Positions 43,692 to 52,494 are shown, numbered from the stretch's first letter. The stretch: DNA of 64,000 nt from Syntrophomonas sp. UBA5314 (GCA_002410325.1 DHRK01000007.1:61391-125390), one strand, 5' to 3'. A program made the numbers and translations. Notes: a model not told the origin generated them from the letters alone.

Positions 43692-44474
43692 TCATTGGCC
43701 GGTAAATACGGCCTTGCGCTTCTCAATGAAAGCTCCCATACCTTCTTTTTGATCGGCAGTACTAAAGCAGAGGCCAAAGGCGTCGGCTTCAATAGTCATG
43801 GCCCGGTCAATATCGGTCTGCAGGCCGGCATGGGCTGCCGCCTTGCACAGCCGCACTGCGATTTGGCCCTTGCTGGCTATGCGCTTGGCCAGGCCTCTGG
43901 CATAGTCGAGCAGCGCTTCCGGTTCTACCACATGGTTTACCAGGCCGATTTTCAGGGCTTCCTCAGCACTGATAACGTCTGCCGTATAGAGCAGTTCTTT
44001 GGCCATTCCGGGCCCTACCAGCCGGGGCAGACGCTGCGTTCCCCCAAACCCCGGAGTTATCCCCAGTCCAACCTCCGGTTGACCAAACCGGGCGTTGCTC
44101 GAAGCTACACGGAAATCGCAGCACATCGCCAGTTCGCAGCCGCCTCCCAGGGCAAAGCCGTTTACAACAGCAATGACCGGCTTGGGCAAGTTTTCTATCT
44201 CAGAAAACACCTGTTGACCGAGTATACCGAAATTGCGTCCTTCTATCGCGCTCATCGAACACATCGCGGCGACGTCGGCTCCCGCTACGAAAGATTTGTC
44301 TCCAGCTCCGGTGATGAGCAAAACAAGCAGGCTATCATCGCTTTTAACCTCGGCCACAGCGGCTTGAATTTCCAATAGAGTATCCCTGTCAAGTGCATTT
44401 AAAGCTGCCGGACGGTTAACATAAAGAACTGCAATTGGGTCTTCTTTTTGTAGAATCACGTTTTGGTAGACCAT
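43692..44474 (-). CDS. crt: Crotonase (short-chain enoyl-CoA hydratase)
   Basis: A 260-residue enoyl-CoA hydratase with both catalytic glutamates in place: GGGCELAMCCD near residue 112 and GQPEVGLGITPGFGGTQRL near 132. The oxyanion-hole segment KSFVAGADVA is near 60. It hydrates crotonyl-CoA. ATG at 44474 has AAGGAAGG upstream. First gene of its operon, preceded by a structured leader and a sigma-54 promoter. Confidence 0.95.
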   Translation of the reverse strand: MVYQNVILQKEDPIAVLYVNRPAALNALDRDTLLEIQAAVAEVKSDDSLLVLLITGAGDKSFVAGADVAAMCSMSAIEGRNFGILGQQVFSEIENLPKPVIAVVNGFALGGGCELAMCCDFRVASSNARFGQPEVGLGITPGFGGTQRLPRLVGPGMAKELLYTADVISAEEALKIGLVNHVVEPEALLDYARGLAKRIASKGQIAVRLCKAAAHAGLQTDIDRAMTIEADAFGLCFSTADQKEGMGAFIEKRKAVFTGQ

Positions 44475-44582
44475 GAATGTTTCCCTTCCTTCTTAAACAA
44501 ATTCTTTGACCTCCTTTCCTGTTAATACTTCATCTCAAGATTTATCATGATGGCACATATTTACCGTTTTAAAAAGAAGGTC

Positions 44583-44652
44583 CGCTACGGTTCGGAAAAA
44601 ACTAACCTGAAAGGTTTTGTTACCCAGCTAGTCTAGCTTCCAAACCGTAGCG
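44583..44652 (-). promoter_or_regulatory. Three-way-junction RNA leader upstream of crt
   Basis: On the minus strand CGCTACGGTT (44652-44643) closes with AACCGTAGCG (44592-44583), a perfect 10-bp stem. It encloses two small hairpins, AGCTA-GAC-TAGCT and AACCT-TTC-AGGTT, the latter followed by AGTTTTTT. It lies about 60 bases into the predicted sigma-54 transcript and about 110 bases before crt. It could be a riboswitch-like or attenuating element. No known class recognised. Confidence 0.5.
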
Positions 44653-44726
44653 TCATATATAAAAAAGTAATATAAGGGGGTTCCAGGTTTTAAAAAGGAT
44701 ATTACAATTATTTATTGTTATTTAGT

Positions 44727-44742
44727 AGCAAATAGCGTGCCA
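44727..44742 (-). promoter_or_regulatory. Sigma-54 promoter of crt operon
   Basis: Minus strand TGGCACG-N4-TTGCT, a perfect match to the sigma-54 consensus (GG at -24, GC at -12, correct 4-base gap). Start expected near 44715, about 240 bases before crt. Confidence 0.85.
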
Positions 44743-44856
44743 CCTGTTATTTTTTATGAAAATGTTTAAGCTAAATCCCATTATTCCGGTACTTTGTTGT
44801 TTAACTGATTTGTGATTTTTATAACGTTTTACTAAACCCACATGTTGTTTTGATAA

Positions 44857-44884
44857 CCATACAGTGTACGGTTTACCGCACACT
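44857..44884. promoter_or_regulatory. Candidate activator site between divergent sigma-54 promoters
   Basis: CCATACAGTGTACGG (44857-44871) overlaps the imperfect palindrome AGTGTACGGT-tt-ACCGCACACT (44863-44884, one mismatch). It lies 115-145 bases upstream of both sigma-54 promoters, a usual distance for an activator. A near copy is at 52900-52915. Confidence 0.6.
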
Positions 44885-44903
44885 CATTTGTTCCACATAA
44901 TCT

Positions 44904-44930
44904 GCATTGGTTGTCCTATTCAACCAATGC
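44904..44930. other. 10-bp perfect inverted repeat between promoters
   Basis: GCATTGGTTG (44904-44913) and CAACCAATGC (44921-44930) with a 7-base loop. It lies between the two sigma-54 promoters next to the candidate activator site. It could be a second operator or a terminator for stray transcription; no T tract. Confidence 0.45.
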
Positions 44931-45029
44931 CTCTTTAATATTCACCAAACATCCTGGCGCAAGGGCTATAGGTAGTCAGGTCCGCTCCAAAAGCTATTAG
45001 AATCCTCTTCTATCCGGCCATTTGAGGAA

Positions 45030-45045
45030 TGGCATAATATTTGCA
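45030..45045 (+). promoter_or_regulatory. Sigma-54 promoter of acyl-CoA dehydrogenase-gcdA
   Basis: TGGCATA-N4-TTGCA matches the sigma-54 consensus at -24 and -12 with correct spacing. Start expected near 45057, about 235 bases before the coding region. Confidence 0.8.
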
Positions 45046-45291
45046 TTATCATATATTAAGTTTTGCCATGGTTTGTTAAGGAGGGATGTTTAAAGCACTG
45101 AATAATTAAGGAACCCAAAGGATATGGTTCTAAAAAGTATTACTCCAATACCGTATCATAGCCGGGAACATCAAATCAGCGTACCGATCGCATTCAATTC
45201 TAAACAATTTTATTGAAGCAATTGCTGAATCGCTCATGAATGGCTTCCTATCCAATGAAAGGTATTAGGCAACTTTTAGGAGGTAGATCTA

Positions 45292-46449
45292 GTGAATTTC
45301 GATTTAACTGACGAGCAAAAAATGGTTCAAGAAATGGCCAAGAACTTCGCCGAAAAGGAAATTGCGCCCTATGTGGACCAGGATGAGGAAAACCATTATT
45401 ACCGCCGGGAGATACTTTCCAAAATGGGTGAACTGGGCCTGTTGGGCTGGAGTATTCCCGAAGAGTACGGTGGAAACGGCATGGGTTGGATGGAAGCTGT
45501 TTTAGCGCTTTACGAAATTGCCAAAGTCCATACTTCCTGGCGTTTGAGCATAAGCGGCAACTGTTGGGGTCCGGCCATGACCATCAACCAGTATGGAACA
45601 CCGGAACAAAAAGAAAAATATATCCCCAAACTGGTCAGCGGCGAGCATGTGGGCAGCTTTGCCATAACCGAAGCCAATTCCGGCTCAGATGTAGCCAGCA
45701 TGAAGACTTTTGCTGAGGACAAAGGCGATCATTATTTAATGAATGGCTCCAAGATGTGGATTTCCGGCGGACATGTATCAGACGTAGGCCTGGTCTACGC
45801 GGTCACTGAAAAGGGCGCCGGCCACAAGGGTCTGTCCTGTTTTATTGTAGACTACAACAATACTCCTGGCATCACCAGAATTCCCATCCACACTAAAGTT
45901 GGTATGTGGACTGCTCCGACTTCCGAACTCGTATTCGAGAACGCGGTAATACCGAAAGAAAACCTGCTGGGGCCCTTGAACAAAGGCTTTATAATCTGTA
46001 TGTGGCAGCTGAACAACACCCGTATGGGCTGTGCTACCGGTGCCGCATCACTATCTGCCGCCTGCCTGGAAGGCGCTGTTCAATATGCCAATGAGCGTAC
46101 TCAGTTTGGCAAACCCATAGGCAAGTACCAGATGATTCAAGCCCAACTGGCTGAAATGAAGTTGGAAGATGAAGCTGCCAAATTCCTGGTTTACCATGCT
46201 GCCTATTTGAAGGATAAAGGACTGCCCAACCAGCAGGCCACTTCCATCGCCAAGCTGTTCGGCTGTCAGGCCGCGGTTCATGCCGCCAATATGGCCATGA
46301 AGATCTACGGTTCTTACGGCTACTCCACTGAGTACCCCTGCGGCAGATGGCTGCGCGACGCCAAGCAGTTTGAAACCCTGGAGGGAACCTCCAATATGCA
46401 TATGCAGATAATATCCAATATCGAGCTTGGCTATCAGCCCAATAGATAA
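45292..46449 (+). CDS. Acyl-CoA dehydrogenase, glutaryl-CoA dehydrogenase-like
   Basis: A 385-residue flavoprotein dehydrogenase. FAD/substrate motifs FAITEANSGSD near 122 and GSKMWISGG near 145, NERTQFGKPIG near 263, catalytic base Glu364 in LEGTSN. Arg84 in VHTSWRLS falls by eye where glutaryl-CoA dehydrogenases have the Arg that binds the distal carboxylate. Together with gcdA next door this suggests oxidation of glutaryl-CoA to glutaconyl-CoA; a plain butyryl-CoA dehydrogenase cannot be ruled out. GTG at 45292 has TTAGGAGG 8 bases upstream. Confidence 0.82.
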   Translation: MNFDLTDEQKMVQEMAKNFAEKEIAPYVDQDEENHYYRREILSKMGELGLLGWSIPEEYGGNGMGWMEAVLALYEIAKVHTSWRLSISGNCWGPAMTINQYGTPEQKEKYIPKLVSGEHVGSFAITEANSGSDVASMKTFAEDKGDHYLMNGSKMWISGGHVSDVGLVYAVTEKGAGHKGLSCFIVDYNNTPGITRIPIHTKVGMWTAPTSELVFENAVIPKENLLGPLNKGFIICMWQLNNTRMGCATGAASLSAACLEGAVQYANERTQFGKPIGKYQMIQAQLAEMKLEDEAAKFLVYHAAYLKDKGLPNQQATSIAKLFGCQAAVHAANMAMKIYGSYGYSTEYPCGRWLRDAKQFETLEGTSNMHMQIISNIELGYQPNR

Positions 46450-46514
46450 TTTCGAGGCGCCGGCTATTTATTTTTATTGGCAGTGTTTCTTAGTAAATAC
46501 TAGGGAGTGTTATT

Positions 46515-46610
46515 ATGGTGGTTATTGAATGGATAGTTGGTGCAGGGTTGTTATTGCTTTCTGTAGTAATCGCAGCCAGAACTTTTAGAAAAAGGCATAA
46601 ATTTTTGTAA
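46515..46610 (+). CDS. 31-residue single-helix membrane peptide
   Basis: A tiny gene for MVVIEWIVGAGLLLLSVVIA followed by a basic tail ARTFRKRHKFL. One membrane helix with the positive tail predicted inside. AGGGAGTG lies 6-7 bases before ATG. It is wedged between the dehydrogenase (65-base gap) and gcdA (20-base gap), so co-expression is expected. It may be an accessory subunit of the decarboxylase membrane complex; no family recognised. Confidence 0.6.
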   Translation: MVVIEWIVGAGLLLLSVVIAARTFRKRHKFL

Positions 46611-46630
46611 TTCAGAAGGGAGGATTACGA

Positions 46631-48376
46631 ATGAGCGAATATGGTTTTTCGTTACACCCCTATTTTAAGGAAATGCCCGGCATAGGCAAGGCTCTTAACA
46701 AGGCCAACAAGGCCAATACCGAAGAACTCAAGAATGTCGAGGCAGCTATAGCGGCAGAAATTGAAAGGGTTAAGAATTCCGGTAAAGCCACCGCGGACAT
46801 GAATAAAAAAGGCGAACTGGATGTGTGGCAGCGCCTGGAATACTTGATAGACCCGGGCACCTGGTGTCCCCTGCATACGATTTACGACCCCAGCAGCAAT
46901 GAAGAAGGAAGCACCGGGGTCATTGACGGACTCGGCAAAATATCCGGCAAATGGGCGGTAATTATCGCATCCAACAATAAAATTATGGCCGGGGCCTGGA
47001 TAGCCGGTCAGGCTGACAATATCCTGCGGGTTACCGACATGGCCAAAAGGCTGCATATCCCCCTGGTATGGGTGCTGAACTGCAGCGGGGTTAAGTTGAT
47101 GGAGCAGGAAGAAGTGTACGCCAACCGCAGGGGAAACGGCACTACCTTTTACCGGCATGCTGAATTGGAACAACTGGGCATCCCGGTTATCGTAGGCATT
47201 TATGGCACCAACCCGGCCGGCGGCGGCTACCACGGCATCAGTCCCACCACCCTTATAGCCCATAAAAACGCCAATATCGCCGTAGGCGGCGGAGGCATTG
47301 TAGGCGGCATGTCCCCTAAAGGCTATTTTGACGAGGAGACTGCCGAAGCCCTGATCGACGCCACCCGTCAGTTGAGTTCCACCCCCCCGGGAAGAGTTGA
47401 AATACACTATAACGGCACCGGCTTCTTCCGGGAAGTATGTGAAACCGAACAGGCGGTCTTGGATAGAATCAAACAGTATATGAAAGATATGCCGGCCTAT
47501 CATCCCGATTTCTTCCGGGTGGCTGACCCGATTGATCCCCAATTCCCTGTAGAGGATCTTTACAGCCTGCTTCCGGCCAACCAGAGAAGAACCTATTCCA
47601 TGCCGGAGATTTTAGCCAGACTGTTCGATAACAGCGAACACCTGGAATACAAGCCCGATTATGGCCCGGAAGTCTATTGCGGCCTGGCCAAGATCGACGG
47701 CTACCTGTGCGGTGTAATCGGCAACAACCAGGGTGCTCTGGGCGCGGAGTATCCCGAGTATACCGACAAGTATCAGGGCATGGGCGGCAAGCTCTACCGG
47801 CAGGGCCTGATTAAAATGAGCGAATTCGTCACCTTCTGCGGCCGCGACCGCATTCCCATGTTGTGGCTGCAGGATACCACCGGCATAGACGTTGGCGATA
47901 TTGCGGAACGCGCCGAACTGCTGGGCCTGGGTATGTCGCTCATCTATTCCATTGAAAACACCGAACTGCCCATGATGCTGGTGGTTCTAAGAAAGGGCAC
48001 CGCCGCTGCCCACTATGTAATGGGCGGCCCCAATGCCAACAATAACAATATCTTCACCCTGGGAACAGCAGCTACGGAAATATACGTCATGCATGGAGAA
48101 ACGGCCGCGGCTGCCACCTATTCCCGCCGACTGGTCAAAGAAAAAGACGCCGACAAACCCCTGGAGCCGATTATTGATAAGATGAACGAAATAGTAAAAG
48201 ACTACTATGAAAAATCACGGCCGGCTTATTGCGCCAAAAAGGGATTTGTCGACGAGGTTGTCAACTTGAGCGATTTGAGAAATTACTGCAAGGCCTTTGT
48301 CGGAGCGGCTTACCAGAATCCGACCAGTATCTGCCCGCCCCACCAGATGATTACACCTAGAATTATCAAAGGCTGA
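46631..48376 (+). CDS. gcdA: Glutaconyl-CoA decarboxylase alpha subunit (carboxyltransferase)
   Basis: A 581-residue biotin-dependent carboxyltransferase. Two crotonase-fold halves carry oxyanion segments such as GIYGTNPAGGGYHGISP near 197 and GGPNANNNN near 465. The N-terminal extension (PYFKEMPGIGKALNKAN) and overall length match GcdA of glutamate fermenters rather than the shorter methylmalonyl-CoA decarboxylase alpha. It transfers CO2 from glutaconyl-CoA to biotin, giving crotonyl-CoA. ATG at 46631 has AGAAGGGAGG upstream. The beta subunit and biotin carrier are encoded 4-9 kb downstream. Confidence 0.9.
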   Translation: MSEYGFSLHPYFKEMPGIGKALNKANKANTEELKNVEAAIAAEIERVKNSGKATADMNKKGELDVWQRLEYLIDPGTWCPLHTIYDPSSNEEGSTGVIDGLGKISGKWAVIIASNNKIMAGAWIAGQADNILRVTDMAKRLHIPLVWVLNCSGVKLMEQEEVYANRRGNGTTFYRHAELEQLGIPVIVGIYGTNPAGGGYHGISPTTLIAHKNANIAVGGGGIVGGMSPKGYFDEETAEALIDATRQLSSTPPGRVEIHYNGTGFFREVCETEQAVLDRIKQYMKDMPAYHPDFFRVADPIDPQFPVEDLYSLLPANQRRTYSMPEILARLFDNSEHLEYKPDYGPEVYCGLAKIDGYLCGVIGNNQGALGAEYPEYTDKYQGMGGKLYRQGLIKMSEFVTFCGRDRIPMLWLQDTTGIDVGDIAERAELLGLGMSLIYSIENTELPMMLVVLRKGTAAAHYVMGGPNANNNNIFTLGTAATEIYVMHGETAAAATYSRRLVKEKDADKPLEPIIDKMNEIVKDYYEKSRPAYCAKKGFVDEVVNLSDLRNYCKAFVGAAYQNPTSICPPHQMITPRIIKG

Positions 48377-48403
48377 GATTAAAAAAACCTCCCGTCTTGA
48401 ATA

Positions 48404-48440
48404 GACCCGCCGTATGAGTATGATTGCCCTGCGGCGGGTC
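48404..48440 (+). terminator. Hairpin after gcdA
   Basis: GACCCGCCG (48404-48412) pairs with CGGCGGGTC (48432-48440), 27 bases past the gcdA stop. The T tract is weak (GAATTGTC), so it is a probable but not certain terminator. Confidence 0.5.
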
Positions 48441-48607
48441 GAATTGTCAAAAGAAAGTGATGATCATTGATTGGGCCTATAATTTGTAAGCCTGGAACGG
48501 TATACTAAAACTGACATACAAATTATTTGCAGATCACCGATTATTCATGTTTTAATTGTTAAAATTGGGTTGAGCTAGATAGAGATGCTCTGGGGGGATC
48601 TGATTAT

Positions 48608-50719
48608 ATGGCATTTGTTACGTTTCCCAATTCTTGCATTTTAGTTAAGGACTTACTGAATATACAATTTCAGTCACTTCGTCCTGAAGATTCCTTGCGC
48701 ACGGTGCTGTGCAAGTATAAAGAAACCAAAGTTGAAACTCTTCCGGTTGTCGATGAAGAAGGAAAATTGCTGGGGGTTTTTCCCCGGGGACGGCTTTACA
48801 AAGCCATCCTGGATAATGATAGCCTGGATAAACCTTGCAGTCATTACATGGTCACCTCTCCCTATGCCCTTTCTTCCGATCTCAGCTACAACGAATTGAC
48901 TTTCATTGCGCGGGTCAACCAGAGCAAGGTCGGAACCGTGCCGGTAGTTGACAAAGATAATAAGGTAGTCGGAGTATCTGGAAAATTGGAGTATGTGAGG
49001 GAAACCCTCAACCTTACCAGCAAGGCCAAAGCGCATTTGGAATCCATCTTCCAGGCTATGAATGAAGGGATAGTAGCTACCGATGAAAAAGGACAAATTG
49101 TCCACATCAACCTGGCGGCCGAAAAACTGTTCGGAATCAATGCACTTGATGTAATCGAGCAGCCCATTACAGACGTATTTCCCGAATTGAGCTTAGATTA
49201 CACCCGCCAGCTTGGGGTCAGGCACACTGTCCGTTCGGTTCCGGTTATCATCAATCAGGTGCCTATTATAGAGAACGAAACTATAACCGGAATGAATTAT
49301 GCTTTTCTCGATTTATCCGAATTGGAGGATATAGCTGCTGAACTGGAAACTGTAAAACAATTACAGGCCAACCTCCGCGGGATTCTAGGTGCTTCTTCCG
49401 ATGGATTAATTGTGACTGACCAGGAGGGGCTGATAAAGCTCTACAATGAGGGTGCGGCCAGTCTGCTCAAAAATCCACCGGAAACACTTATTGGTAAACC
49501 GATAGAAACATTTTTAAGAAACTGCACCTCGGTTAATGTTGCAAAAACCGGCATACCTGAAGTTGAAGTATGTTCAATAGATGGGAGGAACTGCCTGGTT
49601 TCGCATGTTCCCATAAATAGAGATAATACTTCTGGCCTCCCGGTGGGTGTTGTGAGCACCGTATACCTCGACGACAACCGCTTAACTGATGAGATGGCCC
49701 GAAAATGGTTCTCATTGCAGCAGCAAGTCCAGTACTATCGTGGAGAACTGGAAAAACAGGGAGCAACCGGGGATCTCGAGTTTAATAAAATAGTTACTGA
49801 AAACCCCTGCTTCATTTCCTTAAAAAAAGAAATGAAAAAAGTTGCGTGCAGCACTTCAACCGTTCTCATTACCGGAGAAAGCGGTGTTGGGAAGGATATG
49901 TTCGCCCGCGCCCTGCACGCGGCCAGCAAGCGGGCCAGACGTCCTTTCGTTAAGGTCAACTGCGCCGCTATACCGGAAACTCTTTTAGAATCAGAGCTTT
50001 TTGGCTATGCGCCAGGTTCCTTTACGGGCGCATTAAAGAAGGGTAAACCAGGGTATTTTGAGCAGGCCCACGAAGGAACCATTTTCCTGGATGAAATCGG
50101 TGAAATGCCGCTTTCCATTCAGGTAAAAGTCCTGCAGGTTTTGCAGGAAAAGCAGTTCATGCGCGTTGGAGGAACTAGCACCCAAACCGTGGACGTGAGA
50201 ATCATTGCGGCTACTAACCGGGATCTGCGCGAGGCCATGGCCAAAGGAGAGTTTCGCGAGGATCTCTATTATCGCCTAAACGTAATAGAATTTAATCTTC
50301 CTCCCCTGCGCGCCAGGTCCGAGGATATACTGCCCCTGGCGGAAGTATTTATTCAAAAATACAACCGCATCCTGGGCACCTTTGTTACCGGGCTTACCCA
50401 GGAAGCCCGGGAGGCGCTGATTTCTTATTCATGGCCGGGAAATATAAGAGAACTGGAAAACGCTATAGAACGGGCGGCCAATTATGTCTGGGAGGGTGAA
50501 ATAAACAAAGAGCACCTCCCTGCTCATATCTACGAAAACATTGAAGTGAATAAGACTGAGCCGGCCCATCTTTCTCTTTCCTCGCTGGAAGATGTGGAAA
50601 AGGACATTATCCTCGACGCCTTGAAGAAGACGGACGGAAACAAAAGCGCGGCAGCCCGCCTGCTCAAGATCAGCCGTTCCGCATTCTACGAAAAGCTTGC
50701 CAAACACGGCATTGGCTAG
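48608..50719 (+). CDS. Sigma-54-dependent activator, CBS-PAS-AAA-Fis
   Basis: A 703-residue enhancer-binding protein. The N-terminal CBS pair (residues 8-135) is followed by a PAS domain (140-235), a second PAS (250-355), and the AAA+ domain. The latter has Walker A GESGVGKD near 424, the sigma-54 contact loop GSFTGA near 463 and Walker B TIFLDEIGE near 494. A Fis-type helix-turn-helix (KTDGNKSAAARLLKISRSAF) ends it. CBS and PAS domains usually sense nucleotides or small ligands. It is flanked by four sigma-54-type promoters on acyl-CoA genes and is the obvious candidate activator. Confidence 0.93.
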   Translation: MAFVTFPNSCILVKDLLNIQFQSLRPEDSLRTVLCKYKETKVETLPVVDEEGKLLGVFPRGRLYKAILDNDSLDKPCSHYMVTSPYALSSDLSYNELTFIARVNQSKVGTVPVVDKDNKVVGVSGKLEYVRETLNLTSKAKAHLESIFQAMNEGIVATDEKGQIVHINLAAEKLFGINALDVIEQPITDVFPELSLDYTRQLGVRHTVRSVPVIINQVPIIENETITGMNYAFLDLSELEDIAAELETVKQLQANLRGILGASSDGLIVTDQEGLIKLYNEGAASLLKNPPETLIGKPIETFLRNCTSVNVAKTGIPEVEVCSIDGRNCLVSHVPINRDNTSGLPVGVVSTVYLDDNRLTDEMARKWFSLQQQVQYYRGELEKQGATGDLEFNKIVTENPCFISLKKEMKKVACSTSTVLITGESGVGKDMFARALHAASKRARRPFVKVNCAAIPETLLESELFGYAPGSFTGALKKGKPGYFEQAHEGTIFLDEIGEMPLSIQVKVLQVLQEKQFMRVGGTSTQTVDVRIIAATNRDLREAMAKGEFREDLYYRLNVIEFNLPPLRARSEDILPLAEVFIQKYNRILGTFVTGLTQEAREALISYSWPGNIRELENAIERAANYVWEGEINKEHLPAHIYENIEVNKTEPAHLSLSSLEDVEKDIILDALKKTDGNKSAAARLLKISRSAFYEKLAKHGIG

Positions 50720-50721
50720 TG

Positions 50722-52014
50722 TCAATTCTTTTGCCTCTCTAAAAAGAAAAGCCGTTTGGGGCTGCGCCTTACAAAGGCCATGCAGCAAACCGCCATCAAT
50801 GCGACGCCGGCCAGAACCTTCCAAGCCATGCTGTATGAATAAACCGGATTGTACAGGCGCGCCACCCCAATGGGTCCCAAGGCTCCTCCCAGCAAACCGG
50901 CCATGGTGATCGTGCCCCAGATCTTACCCATGGAATTCACTCCGAAGCGGTCCGCCACCACCGCCGACAGAGTCATGGCCGCTCCGTGGGCAAGGCCGAT
51001 GACCAGCACCACCAGGAAAATCATTTTAACCCCTCCGGGATTGAAGGCAAAGAGCAGACATCCCGTGCAAAAGAGCAAATAAGAAATAATCATCATGATT
51101 TTCCGGTCGCTAACCATATCAGCCATCCAGGCCCAGGCTACTCCGCTTCCTGCGGCGATCAACCCGGTATAGCCGAAAAGGGTGGCGGCTTTCATCCTGG
51201 TAAGCCCCATGTCGCACATGGCCATAACTGCATGGTTGGTTATGGAATACCAGGTAAACAGATAGCCCAGGTAGCCCAACAGGAGCAGCCAGAATTCCCT
51301 GGTTTGCAAAGCTTCTTTAAAAGACCAGTCACGTCCGTGGCAAATTGAGATCTTATCCACGGTCTTCCTGGCCTTATCAATTTGCTCGGCTTCCTCGGCG
51401 CTCATACCATCAACATACTGTCCGGCTTCCCGGGGATGATTCTTGACCAGTAAACCTACCAGCAGAATAACGATCGCTCCGGTCACTATTCCCAGACCAG
51501 TTACCGCGTTCCGCCAGCCAAATGCTTCAATAAGATAGGCCAACAGCGGATTGAAAACGAACAACCCGAATCCGGTCCCAACCGACACCAGACCTGCGGC
51601 CAGGCCTCGTTTGCGCACGAACCAGCGCGACACCATGGTAGTGTTGACCACCATGCCTGCGCCCACCGCCGCCAGGGAAAACAACACCCCGTAAGATAGG
51701 TAGACGCTGAATAAACTTCTGGCCTGTCCGAAGAGAGTCAGGGAAACCGCCATTAAAAAAGCTCCCGCCAGAATCATCTTTTTAGGCCCTAAACGGTCCA
51801 GCAAAGCGCCCCCAAAAGGTTGTAGAAATGCCTGGCTGAGTATGCTCAGGGAAAACACGCTGGTTACCATCGCCCTGCTCCACCCGAATTCATCGAGTAA
51901 AGCTCCGAAAAGCGTGCCAAAACAGAACTTGTTTCCGTATATAATGGTTATTACGATAAATCCTATAAGAGCAATGACCCATCCATAATAAAACCTTGAT
52001 GAGATCTTTTGCAT
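50722..52014 (-). CDS. MFS transporter, monocarboxylate/oxalate-formate type
   Basis: A 430-residue major-facilitator permease with 12 predicted helices and the inter-helix motif GGALLDRLGPKK near residue 68. It resembles the MCT/OFA group that moves mono- and dicarboxylates, so uptake of the organic acid degraded by the neighbouring enzymes is plausible but unproven. ATG at 52014 has AAAGGGG upstream; a reading from 52104 has no such site. It converges on the activator gene with only 2 bases between stops. Confidence 0.82.
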   Translation of the reverse strand: MQKISSRFYYGWVIALIGFIVITIIYGNKFCFGTLFGALLDEFGWSRAMVTSVFSLSILSQAFLQPFGGALLDRLGPKKMILAGAFLMAVSLTLFGQARSLFSVYLSYGVLFSLAAVGAGMVVNTTMVSRWFVRKRGLAAGLVSVGTGFGLFVFNPLLAYLIEAFGWRNAVTGLGIVTGAIVILLVGLLVKNHPREAGQYVDGMSAEEAEQIDKARKTVDKISICHGRDWSFKEALQTREFWLLLLGYLGYLFTWYSITNHAVMAMCDMGLTRMKAATLFGYTGLIAAGSGVAWAWMADMVSDRKIMMIISYLLFCTGCLLFAFNPGGVKMIFLVVLVIGLAHGAAMTLSAVVADRFGVNSMGKIWGTITMAGLLGGALGPIGVARLYNPVYSYSMAWKVLAGVALMAVCCMAFVRRSPKRLFFLERQKN

Positions 52015-52162
52015 CAACCAATCCCCTTTCCCTGAGCAGTCACAAATATATGACTGGATCATGCACTCCCTATCTACAATATTAAACCTCCCACGGGAAG
52101 GCAAGATTTACCGAAGCCAGAAATTAGACAAACCAGCTTGCCACGCATCATCCCGCTTAACA

Positions 52163-52205
52163 CACCCAATGCCTGCAGGTAAATGTGATCTGCAGGCATT
52201 GGGTG
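52163..52205. other. 16-bp perfect inverted repeat
   Basis: CACCCAATGCCTGCAG (52163-52178) and its exact complement (52190-52205) surround an 11-base loop. It lies between the biotin carrier stop and the MFS start on the minus strand. No T tract; it may end or attenuate the carrier transcript, or protect its 3' end. Confidence 0.55.
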
Positions 52206-52281
52206 CACGAGTTTATATGATCCATCCGCCCTTTGTCAATAGAGCCGCGGTAGCGGATAGGTGGGTCGAAGATTTCGGGAA

Positions 52282-52494
52282 TTACTCAAGAACAACCAGA
52301 ATATCCCCTTCGTTTATACGATCGCCCACTTTGACCTTGATTTCTTTAATGGTTCCGTCTTCCGGCACAAATACCGGGTTCTCCATTTTCATAGCCTCAA
52401 TTATTATGATTTCGTCGTCCTCAGTTACCTGATCGCCGACATTAAAGTTGATTGCGAGTATTTTACCCGCTATGGGACTTTCCACATTAGCCAT
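52282..52494 (-). CDS. Minimal biotin carboxyl carrier protein
   Basis: A 70-residue biotinyl domain and nothing else, with the biotinylation motif E-A-M-K-M-E around residue 36. It should shuttle CO2 from GcdA to the membrane beta subunit. Classical GcdC proteins carry a long Ala/Pro linker before this domain, which is absent here. ATG at 52494 with AACAGGAGG upstream is chosen; an earlier ATG-containing frame to 52566 lacks support. It has its own sigma-54 promoter at 52652-52667. Confidence 0.9.
   Translation of the reverse strand: MANVESPIAGKILAINFNVGDQVTEDDEIIIIEAMKMENPVFVPEDGTIKEIKVKVGDRINEGDILVVLE

Noticed and set aside
52060..52160. Sigma-54 promoter for the MFS gene
   Set aside because: A GG-N10-GC spacing can be found near 52138-52155 on the minus strand, but the flanking bases do not fit the consensus.
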